Source: Hygrocybe punicea
Lineage: Eukaryota > Basidiomycota > Agaricomycetes > Agaricales > Hygrophoraceae
NCBI GenBank assembly: GCA_963556145.1
Contig: OY744463.1
Location: 5,332,001 to 5,396,000, forward strand
DNA: 64,000 nt
Reading direction: 5' to 3'
The notes beneath the pieces are model-generated. The model ran no database searches. It saw only the letters and a list, made by a program, of their open reading frames with translations, and was not told where the DNA came from. The first letter of the stretch is position 1. The number at the start of each line of letters is the position of its first letter. Of this stretch, positions 32,259-45,649 are shown one piece after another. The translations under genes were made by a program, and so were the position numbers.

Positions 32259-33184
32259 CTGGGAATGAACTTGTAGTGGAGTCGCAAGGAAGGGGGACGA
32301 GGCACGTTCATATTCTTCTTCGGCGGCTGCAGGTGTTGAGGAGAGGCATCAGTCTATAGGAGGTTCATTGAAGGTATGTATAGAGTTAGTGGTTCTCAGT
32401 CGTTTGTGTTGAGAAATGTGATAGGCAGAACAGTGGCTATTATTGAGGAGAACAGGACAGGGAGGGATAGGGAGGGGGTGCCGGCAGGGGGAACTGGGGC
32501 CAACTGGTTGTGAGCTTTTTCTCGTTCGGGATGGACACATGCAATAATTGGGGGGCAGAATACATGTGTAGTTGACAACGTGGCTACCAAACGAGGTTTC
32601 TCAGATTACATGATCAATTGTTGTCTTCTGTGCATGACGTGCCAGTATCATCGAGGCTGAAATAGACACCTAAGGGAGTTTAAAAAAGAACATGGTGTTT
32701 TCCAGTGAGTTGGAAATCACCTTCGTAGTAAATGCGATGGATGTGAAGAAACTGTTTAAGATAGACAGTGCGCAGGTTAGTCAATGGTGGCGAAGGGTGA
32801 GTTTTACCCACCTCGTTTTCACTAGTTTGGGTTACGGAGTGCGAGTTGTTTGGGGCCAGCGAAGTGCACGGCGCCCATTGGACTTCGTGAACGTGGACGA
32901 TGTCGTCCTGGATGAAATGCATGAAGTGGAAGTGGCGCGTGAAGTTGATGCGCGATGGTATGACGATCTGTGGTGCATGGCGGTGTTTGTGCACTTATAA
33001 GTGGGGAAGTGTGGCTGGATGGGATGACGAGGTGAGAGGCACGGCGAAAGGGGGCCACATGTCTAAAACAGAGGTGTTTGGCGTGCCATTCGAAACAGGT
33101 GTTCAGGTTGGATGTGGAAGGATCAAGGACATGATAACCCGAATGGAATATAAATGTGCGGTGGTCTTTGGGTGGGCCACAGAA
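32259..33184. other. Stretch with no recognised gene
   Basis: Lies inside the 9.45-kb insert, upstream of the Helitron gene. Short open stretches exist on both strands, but none reads as a conserved protein. Confidence 0.4.
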
Positions 33185-36100
33185 ATGGATGGTCACTGCA
33201 CGGCAAGCCTGAAGAGACAGCTGAGCAGACTCACTGTCAAGGAGCTGTTGGCTCTTTGTCCCGAGCGTCTCAGCTTTGCACGTCGGGAGATGAGGAGTCA
33301 TGATTTATTAATTGCGAGGATCGCGTCGGAAGACGAGGAAACGCAGGAAGTTTTTCGACAAGGAGCAATGCGAAAATGGGCTGTCGTTGCTCTTGATGAA
33401 CTGTTATTGGATTTGGCTGCAGATGAACCAATGAATGCGGCTGTTCTGGACGCAGGACGTTTACCTCAACAGCCCTACGCAAGACGTGATCAACGAGATG
33501 ATTGTCGATTTCATAGAGGAGACAGGTAACACCGCGTTGTGCAGAGCGGTGTGCATTGTGTGCGCAAGGGAAGGGTGTAAATCCAATACTGAGGGGATGA
33601 AGATAAGCGATATGCCTTACATTGACCTCCTCAGCCCCCACCAAGCACACCCGGCTCATGTGCTCCACAATGGAATGCTGCTCCATACTGCGGCGATCAC
33701 GGGAAGTCCGCCGGAAGGGGCGGTTTGCGGTGAATGTATCGGGAAGCTGCGCAAAGGGGTGAAACCACATCTTTCTTTGGCGAATAACATGTGGATCGGA
33801 GACGTCCCCCATGAGCTGGCGGTTTTGACCCTCCCCGAGAAAGTGCTGGTCGCAAGGTACTACCCAGCGGCGTATATTGTCAAGTTGTTCCCAAAAGTGA
33901 AGGGGGCATGTAATTGGAACAACAACGGCCTCAACAGTGCGGTGCGTGGGAATGTGTCCACTTACCGGTTGAACACACAGGACATTGCAGACATGGTTGA
34001 CTCGGACACGCTACTGCCTCCAGGCCGAATTCTGGCATCTGTCATCGGCATGACAATGATTGGTCCACGCAATCTCCCAGACAGTTGCATGCATGGACTC
34101 TTCAGGGTTCGTCGGGATCGAGTGCGGAGCGCGATCGAGTGGTTATGCCAACACAACCCCTTGTATGCAGCGGTCAGGATCTCGGAGGAGAATCTGGCGG
34201 GGTTGCCTGAGGATGACGTGCCATCAGAGATCAGACTCACGGCGAAACACAGCACAGACATTGCAGCTCTGGAGCACGAGAGGGATGGTTATGTGCCGGA
34301 CGAGGACGAGCAAGAAGGGGAGGGTGGAGGTGAGTTTCTTGCACTTACATTTTGAGTGAAGCTGAGGGGGGGTTTTCAACAGGAGACAACTCTGCAATGG
34401 AGATGGAGGATGTCGACGACACGGCAATCCATGCCGTGGACGTGATAGATATCATGGAAGTAGACGGAGACGAAGGGTTTGGTGCAGGTGAGTAACGTTG
34501 GTGGGTTAGGGAGCCGTATTGATGATATCAACCGCAGAGCCTGCGGTCGTCGCTTTGCAAGCGCATGGTGTCATAGACGTGGACGCGTGCGGGCTCCTGG
34601 ACAAAGACGTAGTGACCAACGCGTTTTTCAACAGTGGAAGTTCCCAAGGGCAGGCTCAGTATGCCATCCGAAGGGGAGGGGCCTTCATAAACGAATATGC
34701 GCGTGTGGACGACAATGACAAATGGATGGGAGGCAGCGCTGAGGAACCTAATCATCTCTTGGGCGCGTTTCCCATCCTTTTTCCATATGGGGAGGGCGGG
34801 TTCGAGGTTGACCGGCCTGTGTCGGTGTCTTACAGTGAACACGTGCGATGGGCATTGAGATACGGTGATTGGCATTTTCACCTAGACTTGCACTTCATGT
34901 TTCAGGTCTTTGGCGTTTTGCAAAAAAGGGCAGTCTGTCGCTTCGCCGCGATACATATTAAAAAGAGCGCCTTTGTGAAGAACCAGAATGCCATCAAGGA
35001 GATCACACCAAGCGATCTTTTGAAGGCGAGCACAGAGGAGGCTCGAGGAGTTCAATTCTCAAACCCGGCGGTGAGGGCGCTCAGGTGACACTTGACGGCT
35101 GTGCAGGCGAAAGTGATGGGAACGGATGAGTCGCGCAGGAATGTCAGGGCAAAGATATGGGGTGCGGTGGCTGTCTTCAACCCTCCTTCACTTTGGATCA
35201 CCATCAACCCCTCGGATACACACGACCCCATAGCACAAGTGCTCGCGGGGCACGAGATTGACCTGGACAACTTCGTGAAGATGGCGGGGCCAGACGCACA
35301 AACAAGAGCGTGCACAATTGCGGCGGACCCTTTTGCGGCGGCGCAGTTTTTTCACCATGTTATCCGCACCATCTTAACGACTCTTTTTGGGGTGGACACA
35401 GACCCTTCTAGCAGCGGCAAAATTAAAAGGCGAGAAGGTATATTTGGGTGGGTGTCAGCTTATGCGGGCACCGTTGAGGCGCAGGGGAGGGGCACGCTGC
35501 ATTTACACATGGTATTGTGGCTCGCAGGGGCACCTACAGCGGCCACCATGAAGGAGAGGCTCCAGTCTGAAGGCTTTTGCAACAAGCTCTCTCAATACAT
35601 AGGTCAGGTGGTGAAGGCTGACGTCCCGAGCATACCCACCGGACGTGGCGCAAAGGAGAAAGGGGTGTCTTATTCTAGGCCCTGTGACCCTCGACGCCCG
35701 CATTACGAGGATGAGCGTCAGAAGACGGAGGCAGTCTTGGCAAGGGCAGTGCAGGTGCACACTTGTGGGATCATTATGTGCCTGCAAATGAGGGACAACA
35801 GGCTCCAATGCAAGCGTCGTGCCCCATTTCCTGTCGCGAGTCGGGATTGGGTAAATGAAGATGGCTGGTCCCAAGCGGATCTTCCCTTACTTTAACAACT
35901 GGAACCCGACATTGTTGCAGACGGTGCGATCCAATCATGACATCAAAATCATCACTCATGGGGCGGAGACGAAGGATATCTCGTGGTACATCACCAACTA
36001 CGCTATGAAAAAACAAACCGTGTCTTCCAATACATCCGCCTTACTGGCGACACGCCTGGCCTTTCACAACGCACAAGAGGCAGTGGCATCCAACCTGAGG

Positions 36101-39100
36101 AAGCAAAACCAAAGACTCATTCAAAGATGCGCCAACACTTTGAGCCGCGAACAAGAATTTAGTGCTTCGGAAGTGACAAGCTACTTGATGGGTTGGGGAG
36201 ACCGCTACCTTTCACACACCTACGCGTCCATTTATACAGAGCCTCTTGCGTGATTGGTGAGGGAGCATTTCCCTGAAACAAGGTTTTTAAGGTACAAAAT
36301 GAGAGGCCATTTCACGCAACAGCAGCTGACATACTCACAGCACGCCGACTTCAGTGCTGGATGAAACAAGTGTGGGCCCACAAGTTCACGAGTCGCCAGG
36401 GTCGGGCACTTTAGAGGTATGTGGACGCCTGTCTTGAGAGGCAAAGGTCTGACACATTGCGGCAGGACCCTGTGGTGCGACTGGAGGTGGTTGAAGGTCG
36501 ATTGGAAATGAGGGACCAATTGAAAGATTATATGGACCGAGGCGAGCGTCTGGAGGGGTGGAACTTCCTCGATTTTATAACGGAAACCTACGAAGGAAAG
36601 ATGCAAGAGCGAAAGGCACCAAATCAGCCACGGAACAGGGGGAGGCCGCACCATGACCGTTTTGCATATTTACTGAGCAGCGACAGGGGGGACCGATGCC
36701 ACGTGCTCCGCAGTGCTGGTCATGAAACACTGCCGGAGTTCACGGGACCCTGGCTTCCTCGCAATGACAAGGCCGAAGTTTATCAACTGTATTGTGCGCA
36801 CATGTTGTTGTTGTTGGTTCCGTGGCAAGCGCCACGCTGTAGATGCGGGTTCTTGGTGGCTTCGGAACTATATAAGAAATAATAAAGATCCTAACCAGAG
36901 GGTGTCAGCGTAGAAGTGACTGGATAAATCAGTGTCGGGAATAGAAGTAAAAAGAAGGGAATGTTAGTAAAAGTAAAGCCGCCGCGTAAAACTGGACTAA
37001 TAACGACGAAGCCGGCGATGAACGGAGTGAAAACGGACAAATAATAAAGAACCCGACGATGCCGACGATGTCGGGTACAGCGGGTCGGGTCGGGTCGGGT
37101 CAGGTCGGGTCGGGTCGGAAATGATGAACGAATATATGGGAACAATGATAAAGACGACGAAGTGGACTATAAAAAGCTAAGGATCTACATGGACGAGCAT
37201 TTGAAGGGATTAAAAGACAATTCTGACTAAAGGGGAATGGGGACTAAGGGTATGTTATTTTGTACGGTTGTCGGGGACCGTTTTTATAGTACAGGAAACA
37301 GTAATCTACTTTCGGACATGTCTACTTCGGCCGATGGTAAGCTACAAAGAAAGGTTGGAATGGGGATGTGGAAAGGGGGGTTGCAAAGCAACGAAGACAG
37401 GAAATGGAGGGGAAAACGAATATGCAAGGAAAAGATCTAGAAAGTCCTACATATCTCCGAAAGGACGAGGGGATGCATAAATAAAGTAAATCCGAAGTCG
37501 GGGATTGAGTCCGAAGAGATCCATCTCCTGGAATTGGAACTCCGAGGCGTTTGAGGCTGCCGGATTTAGCCCAAAAGCGGCTGTCACAAAGCGGCATGTG
37601 TCGGGTTACGTCGGTCACGTCGGGTCACATCACGTCACGTCACGTCGGGTTACGTCGGGTTCAAATGCAAGTCGAATGGCGGCAACGGGTTGGTCCGGAT
37701 TCGTGATATATTGATGATACGGACTCAGAGGGACGTCAACCCTCTACAACGCGATGTTGTTCTGGAGGGACAAGGCCTTCCTGACGCTTTCCAAACTTTC
37801 AGAGAGGGTGCATGCCCAAGGTTCCGACGTTTTCTCTGCAACGTACAGTATTACCACGACAGCGCAGATTCAGCAGGTGCGAAACGAACAAAGGCTGTCC
37901 TGCCCCCCCACCAAGCCAGGATTCTTCACAATGTTAATCTGGATGGGGCGGTCCCCAACATCGGTTCCGGTCTCCCCATGATTGAATGGACGGAGGAAGA
38001 TGTCGAACATGCGAGGCAGGGCTGTTGGCCTGCAAGAGAAATCAATTTTGGTAAGGGTGCGATCGACATCGCTATGAAGGTCGGGATCTTTCAAGAGGAT
38101 GCGGCCGTGGGATTGATGACGGAAAGACGGCTCCGCATGGCCATGCAGCACGACATGGCTCAATTCGAGGCTTGGAGCAAGATCATTCAGTCTTCCACCG
38201 CTCCGTGGAAGAGTACGGAGAGCCCATTTCACCACGACCCATTGGATTTGTCACACCTAACTATAGGGTCTTCACCGACACAATTGGAGGTGGTGGTGCT
38301 TTCACCAATTCAGGAGGATAACCCCTCCTGGTTATGCGGCCTGAATGAGGATCAGGGTCGCGTGCATCACATTGTCCACCAGCATTTGAAGGATCATCTC
38401 GCAGGTCGCAATCCAAAACAACTCCTCATGATGTTGTTGGGGCAGGGCAGCACTGGCAAGTCCACTGTCATTAATGCAATCACTCACACGTTCGCAGAGC
38501 TCAACGCGTCTCATTTGTTAGCCAAGACCGCCACATCAGGGGTGGCAGCAAGCCTCATCGGAGGGGTCACTTTGCATTGGTGGGCAGGAATCCCCATAAG
38601 GACGCCACGTGCGGAGGGATGGGTCGAGCGCCCAAGCAAAGACATGGAACAGAGAAGAAACAACAATATAGTGCCCACCCAATACGTGTTTATTGACGAG
38701 TGCTCCATGTTGACGAAAACGGTGTTGGCCTCACTGTCCAAAATCACAAGCACTGTGCGGGGACAATCCGCTGGAACCCAGTCAACGCTCCCTTTTGGGG
38801 GACTCAACATCATACTGGTAGGGGACTTCCACCAATTTCCTCCAGTGGGGAACATCACAGGTTCCTTATATTCAAAAGGTGGAAACCACGCATCTGACGT
38901 GCTTGGACGTTCTCTCTACCTTCAATTCGACACTGTCGTCAACCTCAGCGAGCAGAACCGAATCGTGGATAAGAAGTGGAGCGAGGTATTGGAGCGCTCT
39001 TGCAATGGAGACTGCACCGGCGAGGACATTAAAGTGATACGGGATCTTGTTTTGACAACACCAGATTGCCACATTCCCAACTTCCAACTCCCACCGTGGG

Positions 39101-39486
39101 AGGACGCTATTCTTGTTACCTCACGTCATGGGGTCCGCATCGCCTGGAACAGGCATGCCCTCAGGAAGCATAGTCAGCGAACGGGCAACCCGGTCTGGCT
39201 CTGCCCCTCCGAGGACTTGGCGACGAGTCAAAGTCAGTGTGGACTGTCTTTATCCATTCATCCCTAACGAACTTATTTTTAAAGAGCAACCTCTCACTTT
39301 ACGACAACGTGTTGTAGTTGCAGGCATGAAAGACACATCGACAGGGAAACTACCGGAAATGGTTGAGCTGGCAGTCGGTATGAAGGCCATGGTGCTTTTA
39401 AACATCGCCACGGAGGCCGACCTGGCCAACGGGACGAGGGGCGAGGTCATTGACATCATATTGGACCCCTGGGAGCCACCAGGCAC
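33185..39486 (+). pseudogene. Helitron Rep-helicase, decayed and 3'-truncated
   Basis: Rolling-circle transposase with an N-terminal zone, HUH nuclease and PIF1-like helicase. Readable segments: CPERLSFARREMRSHD (33260); CAREGCKSNT, KPHLSLANNMWIGDVPHEL (33550-33815) and NVSTYRLNTQDIADMV; PNHLLGAFPILFPYGEGGFE (about 34750); the HUH motif GRGTLHLHMVLWLAG (about 35487); the tyrosine pair in ISWYITNYAMKKQ (about 35980); Walker A LLGQGSTGKSTV (about 38440); VFIDECSML; and LVGDFHQFPPVGN. Damage: TGA at 35086-35088 (LR*HLT) and at 36251-36253, a frameshift near 35860, a solo LTR at 36903-37727, a frameshift near 39240, and loss of everything after ANGTRGEVIDIILDPWEP at the right border. It cannot make a working protein. 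Confidence 0.9.
36903..37727. mobile_element. Solo LTR, 825 bp, inside Helitron gene
   Basis: Starts TGTCAGCGTAG and ends ACGGACTCA, with 5-bp target duplications GAGGG at 36898-36902 and 37728-37732. Removing it with one GAGGG restores the Helitron reading frame (NNKDPNQR joined to DVNPLQRD). It contains arrays of GGGTCGGGTC near 37080-37115 and ACGTCACGTCGGGT near 37600-37660, and a TATA-like tract. No second LTR or internal coding region remains, so it is most likely a recombination relic. Confidence 0.9.
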
Positions 39487-40066
39487 TTCCCGGCACCCGC
39501 TTCTTTCGAAGACGCAGCATTTCACCGGTACAGGATGCCGACCGCCCTTCTTTCGACCCAAGTCTCCTCATTCAGAAGACGTCTCCGACCCCCTTGCCCT
39601 TCTCGAGCCCGATGTTACCAAGATATGTCACACCCGCTTTTAGCAACCGCATCTCTTTGCCTGTGTACCGGAATGAAGGCCCTCTGGTACCTCAACGACG
39701 CCAGGAAACTGAAAGTAGTCATGGGGGAGGTCCAAGACCGGTCTCGATGGGTGTTCCAGAACAGCGAATAACCAGTGGGTTCGTTAATAATGTGCATCAA
39801 CAACAGAGCAAGGTATCCGAGGAGGTCGATTTGTCGTCCCAGTATGACCATTCGTCAAATAGTCATGTCCCCCCGACACCGACTGTGCTTCCTCGAGCAC
39901 CTCGGCGTTTCACTGTGAGGAACAAGTAACAAAGTCCGGGGATCTGCAGTTTGACGGAGTCATTTAGGCCAACGTCATGTTTAAGGGTATATCGAGTTCA
40001 ATAAAATATTTTGCTTACACAAGCATTACTGGCCTGGCCTGGCAAATCCACCATGGCTTTGGTAAC
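39487..40066 (+). repeat. 580-bp direct repeat, right copy
   Basis: Right partner of 29454-30033. It supplies ARP5 with its start codon (40053) and 566 bp of upstream DNA. The included fragment of the membrane-protein gene (to 39929) is an orphan without signal peptide or membrane helix. Confidence 0.97.
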
Positions 40067-42955
40067 AACGCAGACCATCACTCGCCTCCCAATACCAGCG
40101 CTCCCAGCCATCCCTCGCGTTGATTCATACCACGACTATCGCGCACAATTTACACCCCTCGTAATCGACAATGGCTCCACAAATCTACGTTTTGGCTTCG
40201 CTACCTCCCGTAGTCCGCACATTGGTACCAATGCCATTGCCAAATACAAGGAACGCAAATATAACAAGCCTTTGCTGCTCTTTGCTGATGGGATAGACGC
40301 AGAGAGCGGTGCAAAAGGACAGGCGAGGACCCCTTGGGAGGGTGATGTGTTACTCAACTTCGACGCTTTGGTATGTGTTCGTCGTTTGTCTGGGTTCCCG
40401 TATAATCATGCCACATTTTTGACTTCGAGGCATAGGAACATGCCCTCGACGCTGCTTTCATACGCCTCGCCATTGATACACCGTCTGTGGAACATCCGGT
40501 ACTTATGACAGAAAGGCTCTGTTCACCGTTGCATTCTAGAATGTGTGCGTATCATCAGTCCCCAACATTACGTTCCTGACACTGTTTTCATTACAAATAG
40601 TAACCTCTGAGCTCATGTTTGAACTGTACTCCGTGCCATCCTTGGCATATTGTGTTGACTCTGTCATGTCATTTTACCACAATAACCTCCCGGTTCCGTC
40701 CATCCCGTTTACGAGTGATGGCTTGGTCATCTCTTTTAATACGGCGTCAACTTCGATTGTGCCCATACTGAGTGGGAAAGGCATCATGAGTCACGCTAAA
40801 AGGTTCGCACAGTGATCCTTTGTATTTTATATGTGCTTAGTTTCTTGCTTCTAATCAGGATACCATGGGGCGCCTCGCACTCATCTGAATACCTTCTGAA
40901 ACTCATTCAGTTAAAGTATCCTGGGTTTCCCACGCGCGTAACGTCCTCGCAGTCAAGTGTAATCGTTTATATTTTCCTGTCATTCTTTGAAACCCAATGT
41001 TATACAGTGGATGCTGCACAATTTCTGCGAATTCGCTCTAGACTATCCCACCCTTCTGCGTACATTTAAAGATCCCCTCAAAATCCGGGCTTCGGATCGT
41101 ATCATCCAGTTCCCGTTTGCCGTACCTGTGATAGAAGAAAAAACAGAAGAGGAACTGGCGCGCATTGCAGAGAAAAGAAAGGAACAGGGTAGAAAATTGC
41201 AAGAGATGGCTGCCAAGACGAGGTCAGAGAAGGTATGCCTCAGAGCTGTCTTTCTTTGATTCCAATGCCTACTAGGTACTACAGCTCGTCCAAAAGGAGA
41301 ATGATCTGCAATCTTTAATCAATTTGAGAGACGGTCGGGGAAGGGAAGGGAAGAAGGACTGGATTGTATGTGGCGCTATTTACCCTGATATATTGACTAG
41401 TCAGCATTCTCTTATTGCTAGAATATTCTTCAAGGGGAAGGCTTTGAAGACGATACCCGGTTGGATGAGTCAATAAAACGGCTTGAATCTGATTTGAAAC
41501 GGTCCAGGAAAAAAGAAGCGGATGGCGACGACCAAGTGGGTACCCATAGATTTTCCGATCAGGCCTTGTATGTATTGACTGTTTACCCTTAGGAGGAGCC
41601 CTCCTTCCCTCTTCTCGATGTGCCCGATGCCGATGTATGCACTTTCTCTCATTTGACTTCTTTGAATCTGTTCTGACTAAGAACCTCCCAGCTGGATGAA
41701 GATGGCTTAAGGGAAAAGAAGAAGCAGAAATTGATGAAATCTGGTTTTGATGCGCGGTTACGGGCGAGACGGGAGAAGGAGCGGGAGAAGGAAGAACGAG
41801 AGGCAGGAGAGAAAAGGGAGCAGGCAGAGCGGCAGACTGACTTGTCGGCGTGGGCTGATAAGATGAGGAAGGAACAGGAGGTATTGTCGTGTGATTGACA
41901 AGTTCATATTCTCGCTAATTCGCTGTTGTGTACACAGGTCTTGATGAATAGGATCAAAGACAGGTCGCGGAGGAAGGCGGCGCTGAACGACCGGAAGAGC
42001 GCCGCTGCTCAAGCCAGAATGAAGAGCATTGCTAATCTAGCATCTGATGATCGCATATCTAAGAAGAAGCGGAAGGGCAATGGTGGTGGTGAGTGCCTTG
42101 TGACCTCCACATTTTATTCAATGAATTGGCTTGGAATAGAGGATATGTTTGGCGCCAATGATGCCGATTGGGCAATCTATCGCAAAATTGTACGCCGTAC
42201 AAGTATATTTGCATCCCATCTATTTACCGAGCCAGCAGAACATCGCTGCGGTTTCATCGGATGAAGAAGAAGATTTGAATCAGCTACAAGCAGTCGAGCA
42301 GAAATTGCTGGAGCACGACCCGACGTTCACAAACCAACACACTCATGCATCCATCGCGTCACAGCGATCAGCGCTACTTTCGGCATTTAGACCCATATAC
42401 CAGGCAGGCGACATGGAAGGTCCGCTACAGTTTTTCTCCTGGTTCCTTTCATTCCGATCACCCGGCTAGGGGCATCTCGGCTCCATCTGAACACCGAAAG
42501 GTGGCGTGTTTGCGAAGCATGGTTTTCGCCTGGCATGGCAGGCGTAGATTCTGCTGGACTTGGAGAAGTTTTGCAGTGCGTATTGGCTCGTTTCCCCGAT
42601 ATCGAGAAAGGACGGCTAGTCAGAGTGCGTGAAATGAACTCTGGGTGTAGTTTGTTTCATTCGCGGACTGAGGTTGATTGCACAGAATATCTTCTTGACG
42701 GGCGCGCCTTCACAGCTGCCCGGTCTCATGCCTAAGTTGCACGCTAGCCTTCGTCCAATTTTGCCGCCTGAGATGCCGATTGAAATTTCGCGTGCAGCAG
42801 ATCCCTCGTTGGATGCGTGGAGGGGCATGGCGGAGTTCGCCAAGATGGACCAGTTCAATAAAGTCACGGTTACTAGGGAAGAGTACGAGGAGTGGGGTGG
42901 CGAAAGGACCAAAAGGTGGTGGGGAGGGAACTGGCATAGGTCGACTGATTGTTGA
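40053..42955 (+). CDS. ARP5: Actin-related protein 5 (INO80 complex)
   Basis: Subunit of the INO80 chromatin remodeller, where it couples the motor to nucleosome sliding. From the ATG at 40053: an N-terminal Pro/Ile leader, then the actin-fold start FTPLVIDNGSTNLRFGFATS (nucleotide-binding phosphate-1 loop), TPWEGDVLLNFDAL, ELMFELYSVPSLAYCVDSVM, GLVISFNTASTSIVPI (phosphate-2 region), WGASHSSEYLLKLIQLKYPG, the large charged ARP5-specific insertion (KKKQKLMKSGFDARLRARRE, to about 42080), then AGVDSAGLGEVLQCVLARFP, NIFLTGAPSQLPGLMPKL (adenosine region) and the typical end YEEWGGERTKRWWGGNW. About ten introns of 50-60 bp separate the exons. No damage was seen. Its 3' end is 124 bp from the convergent SEC4 gene. 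A second, beheaded copy of its first 14 bases lies at 30020-30033. Confidence 0.93.
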
Positions 42956-43078
42956 GCCCATGACCGCCGCAAGCAGCTTGTGTTACATTAGGGAGTGTAT
43001 AACATAGATATTGATTGCAGAAAAAACCTCGAGTACAGGTGCCAAAGAATAGGGGTAAACCCGATGTGTACAGCACGA

Positions 43079-43975
<897 letters not shown>

Positions 43976-44452
43976 GCTATAGGAAACCTGTGTTTGATAC
44001 GGTAAGACTACTCAGCCGCTGTAAAGTGTCGGTTCAAGCTCCGATTGACTAACATCTGCCAAATACGGTAAGCCGCGCGGAGTGTCAAAAAGAGTACTGT
44101 CCACATGCACTTTGCATCAGGAAAATGTTGAGATTTTGACAAACCCTTATATAGCCTTAACAGGTAAATAAACTGTAAAATATATATCATTCTGGCATGT
44201 CTTCATATAAGGCCATATATACATAGGATGGGTTGGCAAACTACACATAATATCTCTGAATGGTAGAGATTGACCACATATGTCAATGGGATTCAATTTT
44301 ACAGGTTATTAATAATAATTCCTATGAAATTGTGATAAAAATATCATGCCTTATAATCTGAGGTTGCATTGGCCATCAGCAAAACCTGATTTCGGGTCAT
44401 AGCATGAGGCCAATTTTCATAATAAGCATAGCAGTTATAGCAAACTCATAGC
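43976..44452. other. AT-rich stretch, no gene seen
   Basis: SEC4 promoter side, then AT-rich DNA up to the left end of Helitron copy A at 44453. Confidence 0.45.
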
Positions 44453-45563
44453 ACAAGTTCTTTTAATTTATTAAAAGACTTGTTCTTTATCAGACCTGGT
44501 TCAGTGGGAGTTTGTAATTAATTAATTAATTAATTAATTAATAAAGTTGTTCGCATGTAGGAAACCTTTTTTTATAGGTAAGATCTGAAAAATCACATGT
44601 GATCATAGCCATGTTTGGACAAGCTTACATAAGCATCCAAATATGAGTTGCCTCAGAAAAGGCAAATTACCTCTTAATTATATTCAAAATATTATCTTAT
44701 CAGAATCAGCTGAAAATTAAACTGCTGACTAATATAACTATTTCGGGTAGGATATAACAGTCACATGTGACCACTCTAATTATATAAGGTAATTTTTCAT
44801 TGTATATGAAATTTTATGCTGATTGCAACAGTAACAGTGACATGTGACCAGTCTAACCATATAAGGTAATTTTATATAATATGTGCTAAATTTTATACTG
44901 ATCATCATAGTGATCATTACATGTAACAAATCTAATTATATAATGCACTAATATATATTTTATCATATGTTTTAGTTTATATAGTATTATTTAAGCTTTG
45001 GTAAATATATACAAATAGATGTAAACAAAGACAAATAATTTTTTTTTGCTGATATTACCACTATATAGTTGTAAGTGATCTTATAATGTTGCTATATAAC
45101 AAATAAATACAAATAAACAAATCTAATATGGTTAGAGTACTTTGTATTTTAATTTTGGTCTTGGTCAATTTCTTATATATTCATGATTATATAATCATTA
45201 GTCCGATCATCATTTGAACTCAGACTTTGAACCTTATTGCACTTTTGCCTCTTGAACCTGAGTCACCACCTTTCCCATTTGGTATGTAAAGTCTACATTT
45301 TTTTATACCTTTTTGGCAAAAAAGTTGAAAATTCTTTGGATTTTCATGCTTTTTCCTTTATTTAGCTCTATTTTATTTCTTGGACCACTGGTAATGTCTT
45401 CTACTTGTGTATATTATTACTTGTTGACATAATTTATCATTTGACAGCCCATCTCTCTCTGTCAACATTTAAAGTATGTGGAAATTTCACATTTTTTCAC
45501 CTTTTTAGATTGTATATACTCATTTCTTAACCTATAGGTTTATGGTGGATCTTTTCTGGCTTA
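44453..45563 (+). mobile_element. Helitron copy A, 5' section
   Basis: Begins with a terminal hairpin (44453-44483: ACAAGTTCTTTTAA, loop, TTAAAAGACTTGT), then TTTATCAGACCTGGTTCAGT and a (TTAA)n tract. It continues colinear with the leader of copy C (53000-54388) but shorter. It includes subterminal palindromes GTCACATGTGAC and ends GGATCTTTTCTGGCTTA. Here the mariner element is inserted; copy A resumes at 49001 and again at 52229. Confidence 0.85.
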
Positions 45564-45649
45564 CAGGGTTTTGCACTGAAGATTGAACAACCGCTTTTTT
45601 TTCATTTGTTTGTTTTACCAAATATTGTGACCAATGTCACGCCATAGAC

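Larger units (their letters stand above)
30034..39486 (+). mobile_element. 9.45-kb insert: truncated Helitron with cargo
   Basis: Inserted between the membrane-protein gene and ARP5, bounded by the two 580-bp direct repeats. It contains a minus-strand cargo-gene remnant, a hAT MITE, and a plus-strand Helitron Rep-helicase gene that is cut off at the right border before its last conserved segment. The left end starts TAGGGGTCAACG. I could not assign standard Helitron ends (TC...CTRR with a hairpin) to either border, so the borders are those of the insert, not of a clean Helitron. Confidence 0.75.

Noticed and set aside
37075..37120. Telomeric repeat at GGGTCGGGTC array
   Set aside because: It does not match the usual fungal TTAGGG unit and lies inside an LTR with clear target duplications.
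39450..39929. Fusion gene of Helitron helicase and membrane-protein tail
   Set aside because: The helicase frame and the membrane-protein frame differ at the junction. The open stretch is a chance continuation inside the duplicated segment.
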